The translations under genes were made by a program, and so were the position numbers. The notes under the pieces are model-generated. The model saw only the letters and a program-made list of their open reading frames with translations. It made no database searches and was not told where the DNA came from. From Bacillus_BD oryzisoli (lineage in GTDB: Bacteria > Bacillota > Bacilli > Bacillales > Cytobacillaceae), in contig NZ_CP137640.1 in assembly GCF_036670025.1 (NCBI RefSeq), forward strand, positions 902,001 to 966,000: 64,000 bases of DNA, in the 5' to 3' direction. Numbering within the stretch: the first letter of the stretch is position 1; each line of letters begins with the position of its first letter. Below, in pieces: positions 25,381 to 34,067 of the stretch.

Positions 25381-25789
25381 AATTCTCTTTTCCTTCTGAT
25401 GTTCGAGAAATGGCAGCTTGGTTTTCTTTTAATAAATCCCGTATTTCCGCTAATAATTCTTCTGTTTTGTCAATGACAGTAGCAACTTCTGCTGCCTCTT
25501 CCTTTTTCTTAAAGCGGCTCAATAAGCGGATGAAAAGGAATATGGACATAGCAATAATGAAGAAATCAACAACCGTTTGTAAAAATGTACCATATTTAAT
25601 CGTAGCATCTAAGAAGGTATATTCCTGTTTGGTAAGATCTATCCCGCCGAGCAAAATACCAACTAGCGGCATGATTAAGTCGTTGACAAGTGAGGTGACA
25701 ATTTTTCCAAAGGCACCGCCGATGATGACCCCGACGGCCAAATCTAACACATTTCCTTTTAAGGCAAATTTCTTAAATTCTGACCACAT
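25379..25789 (-). CDS. mscL: Large-conductance mechanosensitive channel
   Basis: 136 residues, the usual length. The N-terminal amphipathic helix is MWSEFKKFALKGNVLDLAVG. TM1 has the gating-pore pattern VIIGGAFGKIVTSLVND, the loop carries a short extracellular hairpin, TM2 is at about 68-92, and a charged cytoplasmic helix follows. It opens on membrane tension to release solutes in hypo-osmotic shock. The promoter region on the minus strand is short. Confidence 0.96.
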   Translation of the reverse strand: MWSEFKKFALKGNVLDLAVGVIIGGAFGKIVTSLVNDLIMPLVGILLGGIDLTKQEYTFLDATIKYGTFLQTVVDFFIIAMSIFLFIRLLSRFKKKEEAAEVATVIDKTEELLAEIRDLLKENQAAISRTSEGKEN

Positions 25790-25834
25790 TTCATTGTTTC
25801 CCCTTTTTTAATAAGCAATTTTTAGCATGAATCG

Positions 25835-25881
25835 AAAAAGCCTGTGATATGTATGAGAGTTTCAACAGATATCACAGGCTT
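25835..25881 (-). terminator. Terminator of acyP
   Basis: A 13-bp perfect stem (25838-25850 with 25869-25881). Reading the minus strand it is followed by T5. It separates acyP from mscL. Confidence 0.85.
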
Positions 25882-25936
25882 CAAAAAACATTTCTTTTAT
25901 TTTTTGCTGTTGTATATAGAATCTGAAATATTCCGG

Positions 25937-26209
25937 TTAGTATTTAATCGTAAATGAATGGAAGTTTTCGGTTACTTCACTTTCTGTAATTTTCATGTCA
26001 CTGATTTTCGAAAAGGGGTTGCCAATACGAAGTTCCTCAACAAAAGGATCAAGCTGGTCCTTACTCCCCACAGCTACAATTTCAACTGAATTGTCTGCTA
26101 AGTTTTTTGCCCAACCTGTTACTCCATATTGGACAGCTTTCATTTGTGAAAAGTAACGATAGCCTACGCCCTGTACTTTCCCAGATACAATAATATGCAA
26201 CTGGATCAT
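25937..26209 (-). CDS. acyP: Acylphosphatase
   Basis: A 90-residue enzyme with the full signature: SGKVQGVGYRYF carries the catalytic Arg (GxVQGVGYR), and GWAKNLADNSVEI holds the catalytic Asn. It hydrolyses acyl phosphates such as acetyl or carbamoyl phosphate. The gene stands alone between ampS and mscL, all on the minus strand. The start is supported by GAGGGGTAAG upstream. Confidence 0.95.
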   Translation of the reverse strand: MIQLHIIVSGKVQGVGYRYFSQMKAVQYGVTGWAKNLADNSVEIVAVGSKDQLDPFVEELRIGNPFSKISDMKITESEVTENFHSFTIKY

Positions 26210-26330
26210 TCTTACCCCTCCGGTTAAACTTTTACGCTCTTACTTTATATCCTCCCATAAATCGACATGTGATGCAATATACAATCTGTTTTTTTACAAT
26301 CGTGCTATAAGAAATCATGCATTATCTAAA

Positions 26331-27563
26331 TTAAAAAGCCCAGTTGCCGTTTCTAAACACAGGTTCCCCTTTACCGTCAGCTGTAATGCCATCAATGTCC
26401 ATTTGTTCTGAACCAATCATAAAATCGACATGTGTGATACTGTGGTTTAACCCATTTTCCGCAAGTTCTTCCTGTGACATGGTTTTCCCGCCTTCAATAC
26501 AAAAAGCATAGGCACTGCCGATTGCAAGGTGGTTAGACGCATTTTCATCAAATAAGGTATTGAAGAAGAGGATATTTGATTCTGAAATAGGTGAGTGATA
26601 AGGAACGAGCGCCACTTCTCCTAAGTAATGTGACCCTTCATCAGTAGCGACAAGCTGCTTTAAAATATCCTCGCCTTGTTTGGCTTTCACATCAATAATT
26701 TTCCCATTCTCAAAGGTTAGCGTAAATTCATCAATAATGTTTCCGCCGTAGCTTAATGGTTTTGTACTTGATACTGTTCCATTTACACCAGTTTTGACCG
26801 GTACAGTGAACACTTCTTCTGTCGGCATATTCGCCATAAATTCAAAGCCTTTTTCATTAATGCTTCCGGCACCGCACCAAATATGTTTTTCAGGAAGCTC
26901 GATAGTCAAGTCTGTTCCAGGTGCTGTATAGTGAAGCTTTTTATATTTTTTAGCATTTAGATAGTCTACTTTTGTATGTAATGTTTCATCATGATGCTTC
27001 CAAGCAGCAATAGGGTCTTCAGCATCAACCCGTACAGTTGCGAAAATCGCATCCCAAAGCTTCTCCACTCTTGTTTCCGCTGGATCATTCGGAAAAACCA
27101 TATCAGCCCAGCCTTGAGATGGTGCAGCGATAACCGTCCAGCTTATTTTATCAGATTGAACATATTTGCGGTACTGCTGAAGCGCTGTTCCGGCCGCTTT
27201 TTGGTAATTTGCAATTCTTTGCGGATTTACGCCTTTCAATAGGGCAGGACTTGAAGAAAGAATGGACATGAAGGCTGCTCCGCTTTCAGCAAGGGCTGTC
27301 TGCTCTTTTGCACGCCACTCTGGATACTCTAAGAATGCCTCATCAGGCGCCATGTCATATTTTAATCTTGAAATGACATCATCGCTCCAATTGACAATGA
27401 CTTCCTTTGCCCCAGTTTCATATGCTTTTTTAACAACTAACCGTACAAACTCTCTCGAATCTAAAGTAGCATTGACAACAAGTGTCTGTCCTTTTTGAAT
27501 ATTGACACCGACTTTAACTACAAGCTCTGCATACTTTTCTAATTTTTGTTGGAATTCACTCAT
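26331..27563 (-). CDS. ampS: Aminopeptidase, M29 (thermophilic aminopeptidase) family
   Basis: 410 residues, the normal M29 length. Metal-binding and active-site segments are visible in the C-terminal half: GGNIIDEFTLTFENGKI, EGSHYLGEVALVPYHSPI, FDENASNHLAIGSAYAF and THVDFMIGSEQMDIDG. It removes N-terminal residues from peptides in the cytoplasm with a two-metal site. AAGGAGCTGG precedes the ATG. Single gene. Confidence 0.95.
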   Translation of the reverse strand: MSEFQQKLEKYAELVVKVGVNIQKGQTLVVNATLDSREFVRLVVKKAYETGAKEVIVNWSDDVISRLKYDMAPDEAFLEYPEWRAKEQTALAESGAAFMSILSSSPALLKGVNPQRIANYQKAAGTALQQYRKYVQSDKISWTVIAAPSQGWADMVFPNDPAETRVEKLWDAIFATVRVDAEDPIAAWKHHDETLHTKVDYLNAKKYKKLHYTAPGTDLTIELPEKHIWCGAGSINEKGFEFMANMPTEEVFTVPVKTGVNGTVSSTKPLSYGGNIIDEFTLTFENGKIIDVKAKQGEDILKQLVATDEGSHYLGEVALVPYHSPISESNILFFNTLFDENASNHLAIGSAYAFCIEGGKTMSQEELAENGLNHSITHVDFMIGSEQMDIDGITADGKGEPVFRNGNWAF

Positions 27564-27757
27564 CTGATCCAGCTCCTTTATTAAAAATACGGATTACCTT
27601 CATTGTAGCCTTTCTACTTCGGAAAATAAAATCAGAAGGCTAACTGAAACAAAAAAGAAGCAATCTGTGGTGTGTGCCCGACTATTTTCATGTTACTGAA
27701 TCCATTAGGAACGTATGTTATACTTTATTTTATGGAAATTGAAAGGATGTTTTAAAC

Positions 27758-29947
27758 ATGGCAAAAAGTGTTGTAATTGCTGAAAAACCTTCTGTTGCAC
27801 GTGATATTGCACGTGTACTGAATTGTAATAAAAAAGCAAATGGATATCTTGAAGGAGATAAATATATCGTTACATGGGCGCTGGGACACCTAGTCACACT
27901 TGCTGATCCAGAAAGTTATGATGTGAAATATAAAACATGGAAATTAGAAGACCTACCCATGCTCCCTGAGCATTTAAAATTGACGGTCATTAAGCAGACA
28001 GGAAAACAGTTTCAGGCTGTAAAAAGTCAGCTGATCAGAAAGGATGTCAATGAAATTATTATAGCAACAGACGCAGGGAGAGAGGGCGAATTAGTTGCAC
28101 GGTGGATTATTGATAAAGTAAAAGTCAATAAACCGCTAAAACGGTTATGGATCTCATCTGTGACAGATAAAGCGATTAAAGACGGCTTTGCTCATTTAAA
28201 GCCGGGGAAAGCTTATGACCATTTATACGCTTCAGCTGTCGCACGTTCTGAGGCAGATTGGTATATCGGACTAAATGCAACCCGTGCATTAACGACTCGT
28301 TTTAATGCCCAGTTAAACTGCGGACGCGTCCAAACACCTACCCTTGCCATTATCGCAGCACGCGAGGAAGAAATTAAAAACTTCAAAGCTCAGAATTACT
28401 ATGGCATCGAAGCCCAAACGACAGACAAATTAAAGCTGACTTGGCAGGATGCGAAGGGCAATAGCCGCAGCTTTGATAAAGAGAAAATCGAATCCATTGT
28501 CAAAAAGCTGGGGAAACAAAATGCCGTTGTAACGGATATTGAAAAAAAGGCTAAGAAGTCTTTTTCTCCCGGTCTATATGATTTAACAGAGCTGCAGCGG
28601 GATGCGAATAAGATTTTTGGCTACTCTGCAAAGGAAACGTTAAACATTATGCAAAAGCTGTACGAGCAGCATAAGGTATTAACCTATCCTCGTACAGATT
28701 CACGTTATATCTCTTCAGACATTGTAGGAACGCTTCCGGAGCGTTTGAAGGCATGTGGAGTGGGAGAATATCGTTCGTTAGCTAATAAGGTCTTAAAAAA
28801 GCCAATAAAAAGCTCTAAAGCATTTGTTGATGACAGTAAAGTATCGGATCACCATGCAATTATCCCGACAGAGGGCTATGTTAACTTTTCGGCCTTCAGT
28901 GATAAAGAGCGTAAAATATATGACCTGGTGGTAAAACGATTCCTAGCCGTATTATTTCCAGCCTTTGAGTACGAGCAATTAACCCTTCGTGCCAAAATTG
29001 GTGATGAGAACTTCGTTGCGAGAGGAAAAACGATTCTGTCAGCTGGATGGAAAGAAGTCTACGAAAATCGCTTTGAGGATGAGGATACAGGAGACGATCT
29101 GAAAGAACAGATTTTACCCCGTATCGAAAAGGGGGATCGATTAACCATTCAATTAATCGCCCAAACGACTGGGCAAACGAAGCCGCCGGCACGTTTTAAT
29201 GAAGCGACATTGCTTTCGGCAATGGAAAACCCAGTGAAGTATATGGAAACAGGAAATAAACGATTAGCCGAGACGTTAAAAGCAACTGGTGGACTCGGTA
29301 CAGTGGCTACCCGTGCTGATATTATTGAAAAGCTATTCAATACATTTTTAATTGAAAAGCGGGGCAAGGATATCCATATTACCTCTAAAGGGCGGCAATT
29401 ATTGGATTTAGTACCTGAAGAGCTAAAATCTCCTGAATTAACAGCTGAATGGGAACAAAAGCTTGAACAAATTGCTCAAGGAAAGCTGAAAAAAGAAGTA
29501 TTTATTGGGCAAATGAAAAACTACACAAAAGAAATTGTTGCCGAAATTAAAGCTAGTAATAAAAAATACAAGCACGACAACATATCAACGAAAAATTGTC
29601 CGGATTGTGGAAAACCAATGCTTGAAGTGAACGGCAAAAAAGGTAAAATTCTTGTTTGTCAGGACCGTGAATGCGGGCACCGTAAAAACGTCTCACGGGT
29701 TACAAACGCACGTTGTCCGCAATGTCATAAAAAATTAGAGCTTCGCGGTGAAGGGGCAGGGCAAATCTTTGTATGTAAATGTGGTTATCGGGAAAAATTA
29801 TCAGCCTTTCAAGAACGCCGCAAAAAGGAATCAGCCGGTAAAGTGGATAAACGTACGGTACAAAAGTACCTGAAAAACCAGCAAAAAAATGAAGAACCTT
29901 TGAATAATGCTCTTGCAGAGGCATTAAAGGGATTGAAATTTGATTGA
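27758..29947 (+). CDS. topB: DNA topoisomerase III
   Basis: 729 residues. The Toprim domain starts VVIAEKPSVARDIARVL and contains DAGREGELVAR. The type IA active-site tyrosine is Tyr310 in TYPRTDSRY. Two zinc ribbons lie at the C-terminus (CPDCGKP...CGHRKN and CPQCHKK...CKCGYREK). It decatenates DNA intermediates and relaxes negative supercoils. Length and domains match the Bacillus enzyme. It is monocistronic, with a strong terminator shared with a small convergent gene. Confidence 0.97.
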   Translation: MAKSVVIAEKPSVARDIARVLNCNKKANGYLEGDKYIVTWALGHLVTLADPESYDVKYKTWKLEDLPMLPEHLKLTVIKQTGKQFQAVKSQLIRKDVNEIIIATDAGREGELVARWIIDKVKVNKPLKRLWISSVTDKAIKDGFAHLKPGKAYDHLYASAVARSEADWYIGLNATRALTTRFNAQLNCGRVQTPTLAIIAAREEEIKNFKAQNYYGIEAQTTDKLKLTWQDAKGNSRSFDKEKIESIVKKLGKQNAVVTDIEKKAKKSFSPGLYDLTELQRDANKIFGYSAKETLNIMQKLYEQHKVLTYPRTDSRYISSDIVGTLPERLKACGVGEYRSLANKVLKKPIKSSKAFVDDSKVSDHHAIIPTEGYVNFSAFSDKERKIYDLVVKRFLAVLFPAFEYEQLTLRAKIGDENFVARGKTILSAGWKEVYENRFEDEDTGDDLKEQILPRIEKGDRLTIQLIAQTTGQTKPPARFNEATLLSAMENPVKYMETGNKRLAETLKATGGLGTVATRADIIEKLFNTFLIEKRGKDIHITSKGRQLLDLVPEELKSPELTAEWEQKLEQIAQGKLKKEVFIGQMKNYTKEIVAEIKASNKKYKHDNISTKNCPDCGKPMLEVNGKKGKILVCQDRECGHRKNVSRVTNARCPQCHKKLELRGEGAGQIFVCKCGYREKLSAFQERRKKESAGKVDKRTVQKYLKNQQKNEEPLNNALAEALKGLKFD

Positions 29948-29953
29948 TGCATA

Positions 29954-30008
29954 AAAAAAGGACGGTCTTCACTGCAGTATCAGCGGTAGAAGACCGTTCC
30001 TTTTTTAT
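29954..30008. terminator. Terminator between topB and the small convergent gene
   Basis: CGGTCTTC/GAAGACCG stem extended by A and T runs on both sides, usable from either strand. Confidence 0.88.
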
Positions 30009-30025
30009 TATATCATTTGCTTTTC

Positions 30026-30190
30026 TTATTCCATTTCCTCAGATTCTACCCGGTTTTTAAAGGCTTCCTGAGTAACAATGAGCTCTTCATCCTCCTGAGC
30101 TTCTGTTGTGTGTCTCTCAACCAACGTGTTTTTAGGGAAATTACCAGGATGGTTTTTATTCTTGTGTTCAAAACTCTTGCCACGGCCCAT
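30026..30190 (-). CDS. Small hydrophilic protein, 54 residues, unknown function
   Basis: It starts MGRGKSFEHKNKNHPGNF and ends with an acidic half (EAQEDEELIVTQEAF). The long upstream extension of the frame is unlikely because AAAGGAGTG sits 8-9 bases before the ATG at 30190. There is no signal or membrane segment. Basic N-terminus, acidic C-terminus and the MGRGK opening resemble the 44-residue protein at 5244. Such proteins in spore formers are often forespore-made; I cannot name the family. Confidence 0.6.
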   Translation of the reverse strand: MGRGKSFEHKNKNHPGNFPKNTLVERHTTEAQEDEELIVTQEAFKNRVESEEME

Positions 30191-30350
30191 TCTCGCACAC
30201 TCCTTTCTGATTCTTGGATAGTTTTTGTTGGTGAAACAATATTTATTCCGTTGAAAAAGTAGCGAATTAGAAAAAAACACTTTTTTAAAACGTGAAACAT
30301 TTCACAAAATATCCATAGATTTTTAAGTTAAAGCATCATATAATAAACTT

Positions 30351-30456
30351 GTTCAAACATTCACATGACAAATGTTTGGGCCCCTCCCCTAATTAATAGT
30401 TGAATAGGTAACAACCCTAAGATGATGCTCTTACCCCAGGAGCATTATTTTTTTTG
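30351..30456 (+). ncRNA. Candidate small RNA with own promoter and terminator
   Basis: In the 411-bp gap before motA, TATAAT (30339-30344) with a weak -35 precedes a hairpin AAACATT/AATGTTT. About 105 bases downstream comes an intrinsic terminator, ATGCTC/GAGCAT followed by T8 (30425-30456). No open frame longer than 12 codons with an SD lies between. Alternatively the hairpin is the terminator of an unseen leader. The evidence is structural only. Confidence 0.3.
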
Positions 30457-30602
30457 TAATTATAGTAAGTCTATGCAAGATTTAATTTTACAAACGAAGT
30501 CGCTTCTTACATTTTTTGTCCCTTTCTTAAAAAGTATCTAAATAAAGTTGAAAGATTGTCGAAATAAATAATAACGAGATTTGAATAAGATAGGTGATAT
30601 TG

Positions 30603-31400
30603 ATGGATTTAGCTACAATAATTGGGATTTTAATAGGGGTTATTGCGATCGGGGTTGGAATGGTATTAAAGGGGGTAGCCTTATCTGCATTAGCCAATCC
30701 AGCGGCTTTCCTGATTATTATTGCTGGAACAGTTGCATCTGTTACTGTGGCATTTCCAATGTCAGAACTAAAAAGAGTGCCCAAGTTATTTGGAATACTC
30801 TTTACCGAGAAAAAAACAGCGAATTATACTGAGTTAATTAAAACGTTTTCCGATTTGGCCCAGCTGGCAAGAAAGGAAGGCTTGCTTGCCTTGGAAGTAA
30901 AGATAAACGAAGTGGAGGATCCATTCTTAAGAAATGGTTTGTCGTTGGCAGTTGATGGACAATCAGCAGATTATATCCGCGATGTGTTGACAGAGGAAAT
31001 AGAAGCAATGGAAGAAAGGCATGAATCCGGGGCATTAATATTTTCGCAGGCCGGTACATATGCCCCGACACTTGGGGTTTTAGGGGCTGTTATCGGTTTG
31101 ATCGCCGCACTTGGAAATATGAATGATACAGAAGCATTAGGTCATGCCATTGCAGCAGCTTTTATCGCCACCATGCTCGGGATTTTTACCGGCTATGTGT
31201 TGTGGCACCCATTTTCCAATAAACTAAGACGAAAGTCAAAAATTGAGTCACAGCAAAAATATATGATGATTGAGGGAATTTTATCGATTCTGGAAGGAGA
31301 GGCACCAAGGATCATTGAACAAAAACTGGCCTCTTATCTTCCAGCAAGTGAAAGAAGAAAATTTCTCGAAGGCAGCGTGACAAATAATGAGCAGGCGTAA
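30603..31400 (+). CDS. motA: Flagellar motor stator protein MotA
   Basis: About 265 residues with four membrane helices. The N-terminus (LIGVIAIGVGMVLKGVAL, SALANPAAFLIIIAGT) and the conserved SQAGTYAPTLGVLGAVIGL place it with proton-type MotA rather than MotP. The cytoplasmic loop at about 70-150 carries the charged residues that contact FliG. A GTG at 30594 is in frame but lies within the SD (TAGGTGA), so the ATG at 30603 is preferred. It overlaps motB by 14 bases. Confidence 0.95.
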   Translation: MDLATIIGILIGVIAIGVGMVLKGVALSALANPAAFLIIIAGTVASVTVAFPMSELKRVPKLFGILFTEKKTANYTELIKTFSDLAQLARKEGLLALEVKINEVEDPFLRNGLSLAVDGQSADYIRDVLTEEIEAMEERHESGALIFSQAGTYAPTLGVLGAVIGLIAALGNMNDTEALGHAIAAAFIATMLGIFTGYVLWHPFSNKLRRKSKIESQQKYMMIEGILSILEGEAPRIIEQKLASYLPASERRKFLEGSVTNNEQA

Positions 31401-32193
31401 AAAGAAGAAAAAAAGCGAAGAGCATATGAACGAATCATGGCTTCTGCCGTATTCCGATTTGTTGACCTTGCTTGTAGCCCTATTTATTGTTCTTTTTGCA
31501 GGCAGCTCTGTAGATATGCAAAAATTCTACTCCCTATCGAGCGCATTTAACAATGAATTAATGACAGGCGGGACTGGTTTTTTTCAATATCCGGGCCCCG
31601 TCCCAGGGGGGAGCAGCAGTTCATCTGACGAGCGGGATAAAGAACAAAAACAAGAGGGAGAACAAGAACAAACGAAGGAAGAAACGCTCCCAGAACAAAC
31701 AGCAGATCAAAAGGCTGAGCATAAGCGGCTGGAAGAAATTCAAAACCGCGTTAATTCCTATGTTGAAGAAAATGGGCTGAAGGACCAATTAGATACTTCA
31801 TTAACCGTTGAAGGGCTATCTGTCAGGATTCGGGACAATGTTCTATTTGACTCTGGAGCGGCAGACGTTCGGACAGAAAATAGAAATATAGCCTATGAAA
31901 TTTCAAAGCTGTTGGAGATGGACGTACCAAGGAGTATTATTGTAAGCGGGCATACAGATAATGTTCCGATCAAAAATGCGCGTTTCGATTCAAACTGGGA
32001 GCTAAGCGTCATGAGAGCAGTTAATTTTATGAAAATCATGCTTGAAAATCAAAATTTGAATCCAGCGTTATTTAGTGCAAAAGGGTATGGTGAGTTTCAA
32101 CCGATTGCTGCAAATGATACAACAGAAGGCAGAGCACAAAATAGACGTGTTGAAATATTAATTCTGCCGCGAACCGATGAAACCATTCAATAA
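31387..32193 (+). CDS. motB: Flagellar motor stator protein MotB
   Basis: 268 residues. After a Lys-rich start there is one membrane helix (residues 20-42), with the proton-carrying Asp24 in LLPYSDLLTLL. A Gln/Glu-rich linker covers about residues 75-115. The C-terminal OmpA-like peptidoglycan-binding domain (about 140-260) has the conserved SGHTDNVPIKN and SVMRAVNFM. It anchors the stator to the wall. Translation is coupled to motA by overlap. Confidence 0.95.
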   Translation: MSRRKKKKKSEEHMNESWLLPYSDLLTLLVALFIVLFAGSSVDMQKFYSLSSAFNNELMTGGTGFFQYPGPVPGGSSSSSDERDKEQKQEGEQEQTKEETLPEQTADQKAEHKRLEEIQNRVNSYVEENGLKDQLDTSLTVEGLSVRIRDNVLFDSGAADVRTENRNIAYEISKLLEMDVPRSIIVSGHTDNVPIKNARFDSNWELSVMRAVNFMKIMLENQNLNPALFSAKGYGEFQPIAANDTTEGRAQNRRVEILILPRTDETIQ

Positions 32194-32197
32194 TCTA

Positions 32198-32225
32198 AAA
32201 AGAGGGATTTACCCTCTTTTTTATT
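32198..32225 (+). terminator. Terminator of motAB
   Basis: AAAAGAGGG/CCCTCTTTT with an ATTTA loop and a T run. Confidence 0.88.
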
Positions 32226-32241
32226 TTTGGCCTTCTACTTC

Positions 32242-32571
32242 CTATTGAAGCCTCGTAAACTTGATGAAATCTAAGTAAAGAGAGAAGTCTTCCTTCGTGA
32301 TCCCTTGTTTGACCGCTTCTGTAAAGAGTTCAATCCATTCTTCATCTAAGTGTTTCACATTCATTTCAGGGTTTTGATTTTCCTCAAGCAAGTCTTCCAC
32401 CGTTGTACCTAACGAGTTTGCTAGTTTGGAAAGAATATGGAGGGAGGGGTTTTTTTGAATTCCTCTTTCAATATAGCTTAAGTAAGATTTTGAAATTCCT
32501 GCTTTCATTGACAGTTCATTAATAGAATATCCTCTTAACTTTCGTAACTGCTTAATTCTATTCTGCATCAT
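32242..32571 (-). CDS. SinR-family regulator, SlrR-like paralogue
   Basis: 109 residues. The N-terminal Xre-type HTH (RIKQLRKLRGYSINELSMKA, then SKSYLSYIERGIQKNPSLHI) is followed by a C-terminal SinI/SinR dimerisation domain with LDEEWIELFTEAVKQGI. It differs from the canonical SinR at 33337 in the HTH recognition region and linker. A TTG upstream in frame lies at the SD, so the ATG at 32571 after AGGAGAAAAA is chosen. A SinR-type operator overlaps its predicted -10 region, as would be expected if it takes the SlrR role in the motility/matrix switch. Confidence 0.8.
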   Translation of the reverse strand: MMQNRIKQLRKLRGYSINELSMKAGISKSYLSYIERGIQKNPSLHILSKLANSLGTTVEDLLEENQNPEMNVKHLDEEWIELFTEAVKQGITKEDFSLYLDFIKFTRLQ

Positions 32572-32621
32572 ATGTATTTTTCTCCTAATCAATAAATGGA
32601 AGAGTGTTACATATACATTAT

Positions 32622-32637
32622 AGAGAACGAAAAGTTC
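32622..32637 (-). promoter_or_regulatory. SinR-type operator overlapping the -10 of the SlrR-like gene
   Basis: On the minus strand, GTTCTCT fits the SinR consensus GTTCTYT exactly and runs into TATAAT. GAAC-N5-GTTC forms an inverted pair with it. A further exact box (AAAGAAC) is at 32770-32776. The position predicts repression by SinR. Confidence 0.55.
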
Positions 32638-33074
32638 AATAAAAAATACATATCGGTGAGGAAATGGAAGGAAAATGGAGCTAATGAGAAAGAAAACTTT
32701 GTTTTCATGAAATTTTAGAATTTTTGAAAATCATCCATAGGGACTATAATGTAGCCGTTTATTCAATAAAAAGAACTAATGTACATCATAAAACACTGAT
32801 AAAAAAGTAGTATGAAAAATAAAACAAAATAGTATGTTACACATGATGAAATTACACCAGCAGGGTGTCAGGGTAAATAATTGATTTTTTGCAAAATTAA
32901 CACTAAAATTTAAGTGAATGACAAAAAGCGACAGTTTTTATTACTGTAATAGGTTAAAATATAAAAGTCATACAGTCAATTACCAAAAATCGGTTATAAA
33001 AGTGAAGATTGCAATAGGTCTAACATATTAAGAACATCACTATGCTATTAACAAGTGTTTGGGAGGATATCAAC
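32638..33074. other. AT-rich intergenic region between slrR-like gene and sinI
   Basis: About 440 bp without an open frame of note. It holds one extra SinR-type box (32770) and presumably the sinI promoter. I found no exact Spo0A box (TGTCGAA); the nearest is TGTCGCT on the minus strand at about 32930. Confidence 0.4.
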
Positions 33075-33200
33075 GTGAGCGAGGGGAAGGAACAGAGCAT
33101 AGAATACGATATCGAGTGGATTGAACTAATAACTGAAGCCAAAAATTTGGGCATTGAAATGGAAGAAATCAGAAATTTTTTTGCACAATCAAATACATAG
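33075..33200 (+). CDS. sinI: SinI-like anti-repressor, 41 residues
   Basis: Too short for usual ORF calling, but it has a GTG start 9 bases after GGGAGG. The core YDIEWIELITEAKNLGIEM and EEIRNFF matches the SinI dimerisation motif (LDxEWxELMxEAKxxxIxxEEIRxxL, from memory). It has no DNA-binding domain. SinI pairs with SinR's C-terminal domain and frees matrix genes. Unlike the classical sinIR operon, this gene faces sinR from the opposite strand, and a bidirectional terminator separates the two. Confidence 0.82.
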   Translation: MSEGKEQSIEYDIEWIELITEAKNLGIEMEEIRNFFAQSNT

Positions 33201-33255
33201 ATATATTGACACACCGTAATATAAATATCAGTTATTTCATAGGATAACGGTCACA

Positions 33256-33288
33256 AAAAGAGTGTTTCTCATAGAGAAATACTCTTTT
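33256..33288. terminator. Bidirectional terminator between sinI and sinR
   Basis: AAAAGAGTGTTTCTC pairs with GAGAAATACTCTTTT (one G-T pair), with A and T tracts at both ends. Confidence 0.85.
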
Positions 33289-33336
33289 GTATTTATTTTA
33301 AGGTCCATCGATATCGTTACCCTTTACAAACTCAGT

Positions 33337-33660
33337 TTATTTTTTTTGATTTTCTCGCCATTTACTGAATTCCAGAAATTCACGAAACTGTTCTTTGGAT
33401 ACACCTGATTCCATCGCTTCCTGTACAAGCTTCATCCATTCTGAATCTAATTCATCCTTATTAGGTTGCTCGAGGATAAGGTTGTCTACAGGCACCCCAA
33501 GTACAGCTGAAATTTTTTCTAAAAATTGGATAGAAGGGTTTGTTTGAAGATTTCTTTCAAGAGAACTTAAGTAGGACTTTGCTACTCCTGCTTTGAGCGC
33601 GAGTTCCGATAATGATATTTTCTTTTCTTGTCGAAGTTTTTTTACGCGATCACCAATCAT
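33337..33660 (-). CDS. sinR: SinR, master repressor of biofilm matrix genes
   Basis: 107 residues. The HTH covers residues 3-60, with SLSELALKAGVAKSYLSSLE followed by RNLQTNPSIQFLEKISAVLG, essentially the classical SinR sequence. The C-terminal dimerisation domain is LDSEWMKLVQEAMESGVSKE and QFREFLEFSKW. It binds GTTCTYT boxes and is antagonised by SinI and SlrR-type partners. It lies 136 bp from sinI and points toward it. The start ATG is in MIGDRVKK. Confidence 0.93.
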   Translation of the reverse strand: MIGDRVKKLRQEKKISLSELALKAGVAKSYLSSLERNLQTNPSIQFLEKISAVLGVPVDNLILEQPNKDELDSEWMKLVQEAMESGVSKEQFREFLEFSKWRENQKK

Positions 33661-33850
33661 TCAATTCACTCACTTTTTTTAATTGTTCAGCCGCACAGCT
33701 TTCACCCTTACGAGTAGCTTCTCGTGAAGAAAAGGGAAGCAAGCGCTTGCACTTATCGTAGTATATATTAATATAATAACAAAAATAGGCAAAAGGTTCC
33801 ATATACAGAACGAGCTGTTCAATTTCTTTATTTATTTTTTCACTATTCAT
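33650..33850 (-). CDS. Possible 66-residue protein upstream of sinR, doubtful
   Basis: An open frame of 66 codons whose stop overlaps the sinR start by 11 bases, which would allow coupling. The product has a Tyr/Phe/Cys-rich middle (EPFAYFCYYINIYYDKC) and a charged end. There is no convincing SD before the ATG, and no family is recognised. It may instead be the sinR leader region. Confidence 0.2.
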   Translation of the reverse strand: MNSEKINKEIEQLVLYMEPFAYFCYYINIYYDKCKRLLPFSSREATRKGESCAAEQLKKVSELNDW

Positions 33851-34001
33851 TCACATTTTGCCACATTTTAATGAGAATTAGTAGCCTAAATTTAGAAGTT
33901 TTTTTATTTGGATAGAATAATGTATTGAGTTATTTTTAATTTAGCATGCTTTAATCCTGCTAAATTATTTTGTAAGAATCGTTTAGATTTTGCAAGACAC
34001 C

Positions 34002-34029
34002 TTGAAAATTCATACAATGAATGTAGAAT
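34002..34029 (+). promoter_or_regulatory. Sigma-A-like promoter of map
   Basis: TTGAAA (34002-34007), a 16-base spacer and TAGAAT (34024-34029), 38 bases before the chosen start. Confidence 0.5.
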
Positions 34030-34067
34030 AATGAGTAGTTTACCGAATGGAAGAGAGGCTTTTACAG

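Noticed and set aside
30191..30280. Longer N-terminus for the 54-residue minus-strand protein
   Set aside because: A strong SD sits just before the internal ATG at 30190, and the extension has no SD.
32900..32960. Spo0A box upstream of sinI
   Set aside because: The best match is TGTCGCT, which lacks the final AA of the consensus, and there are no clustered sites.
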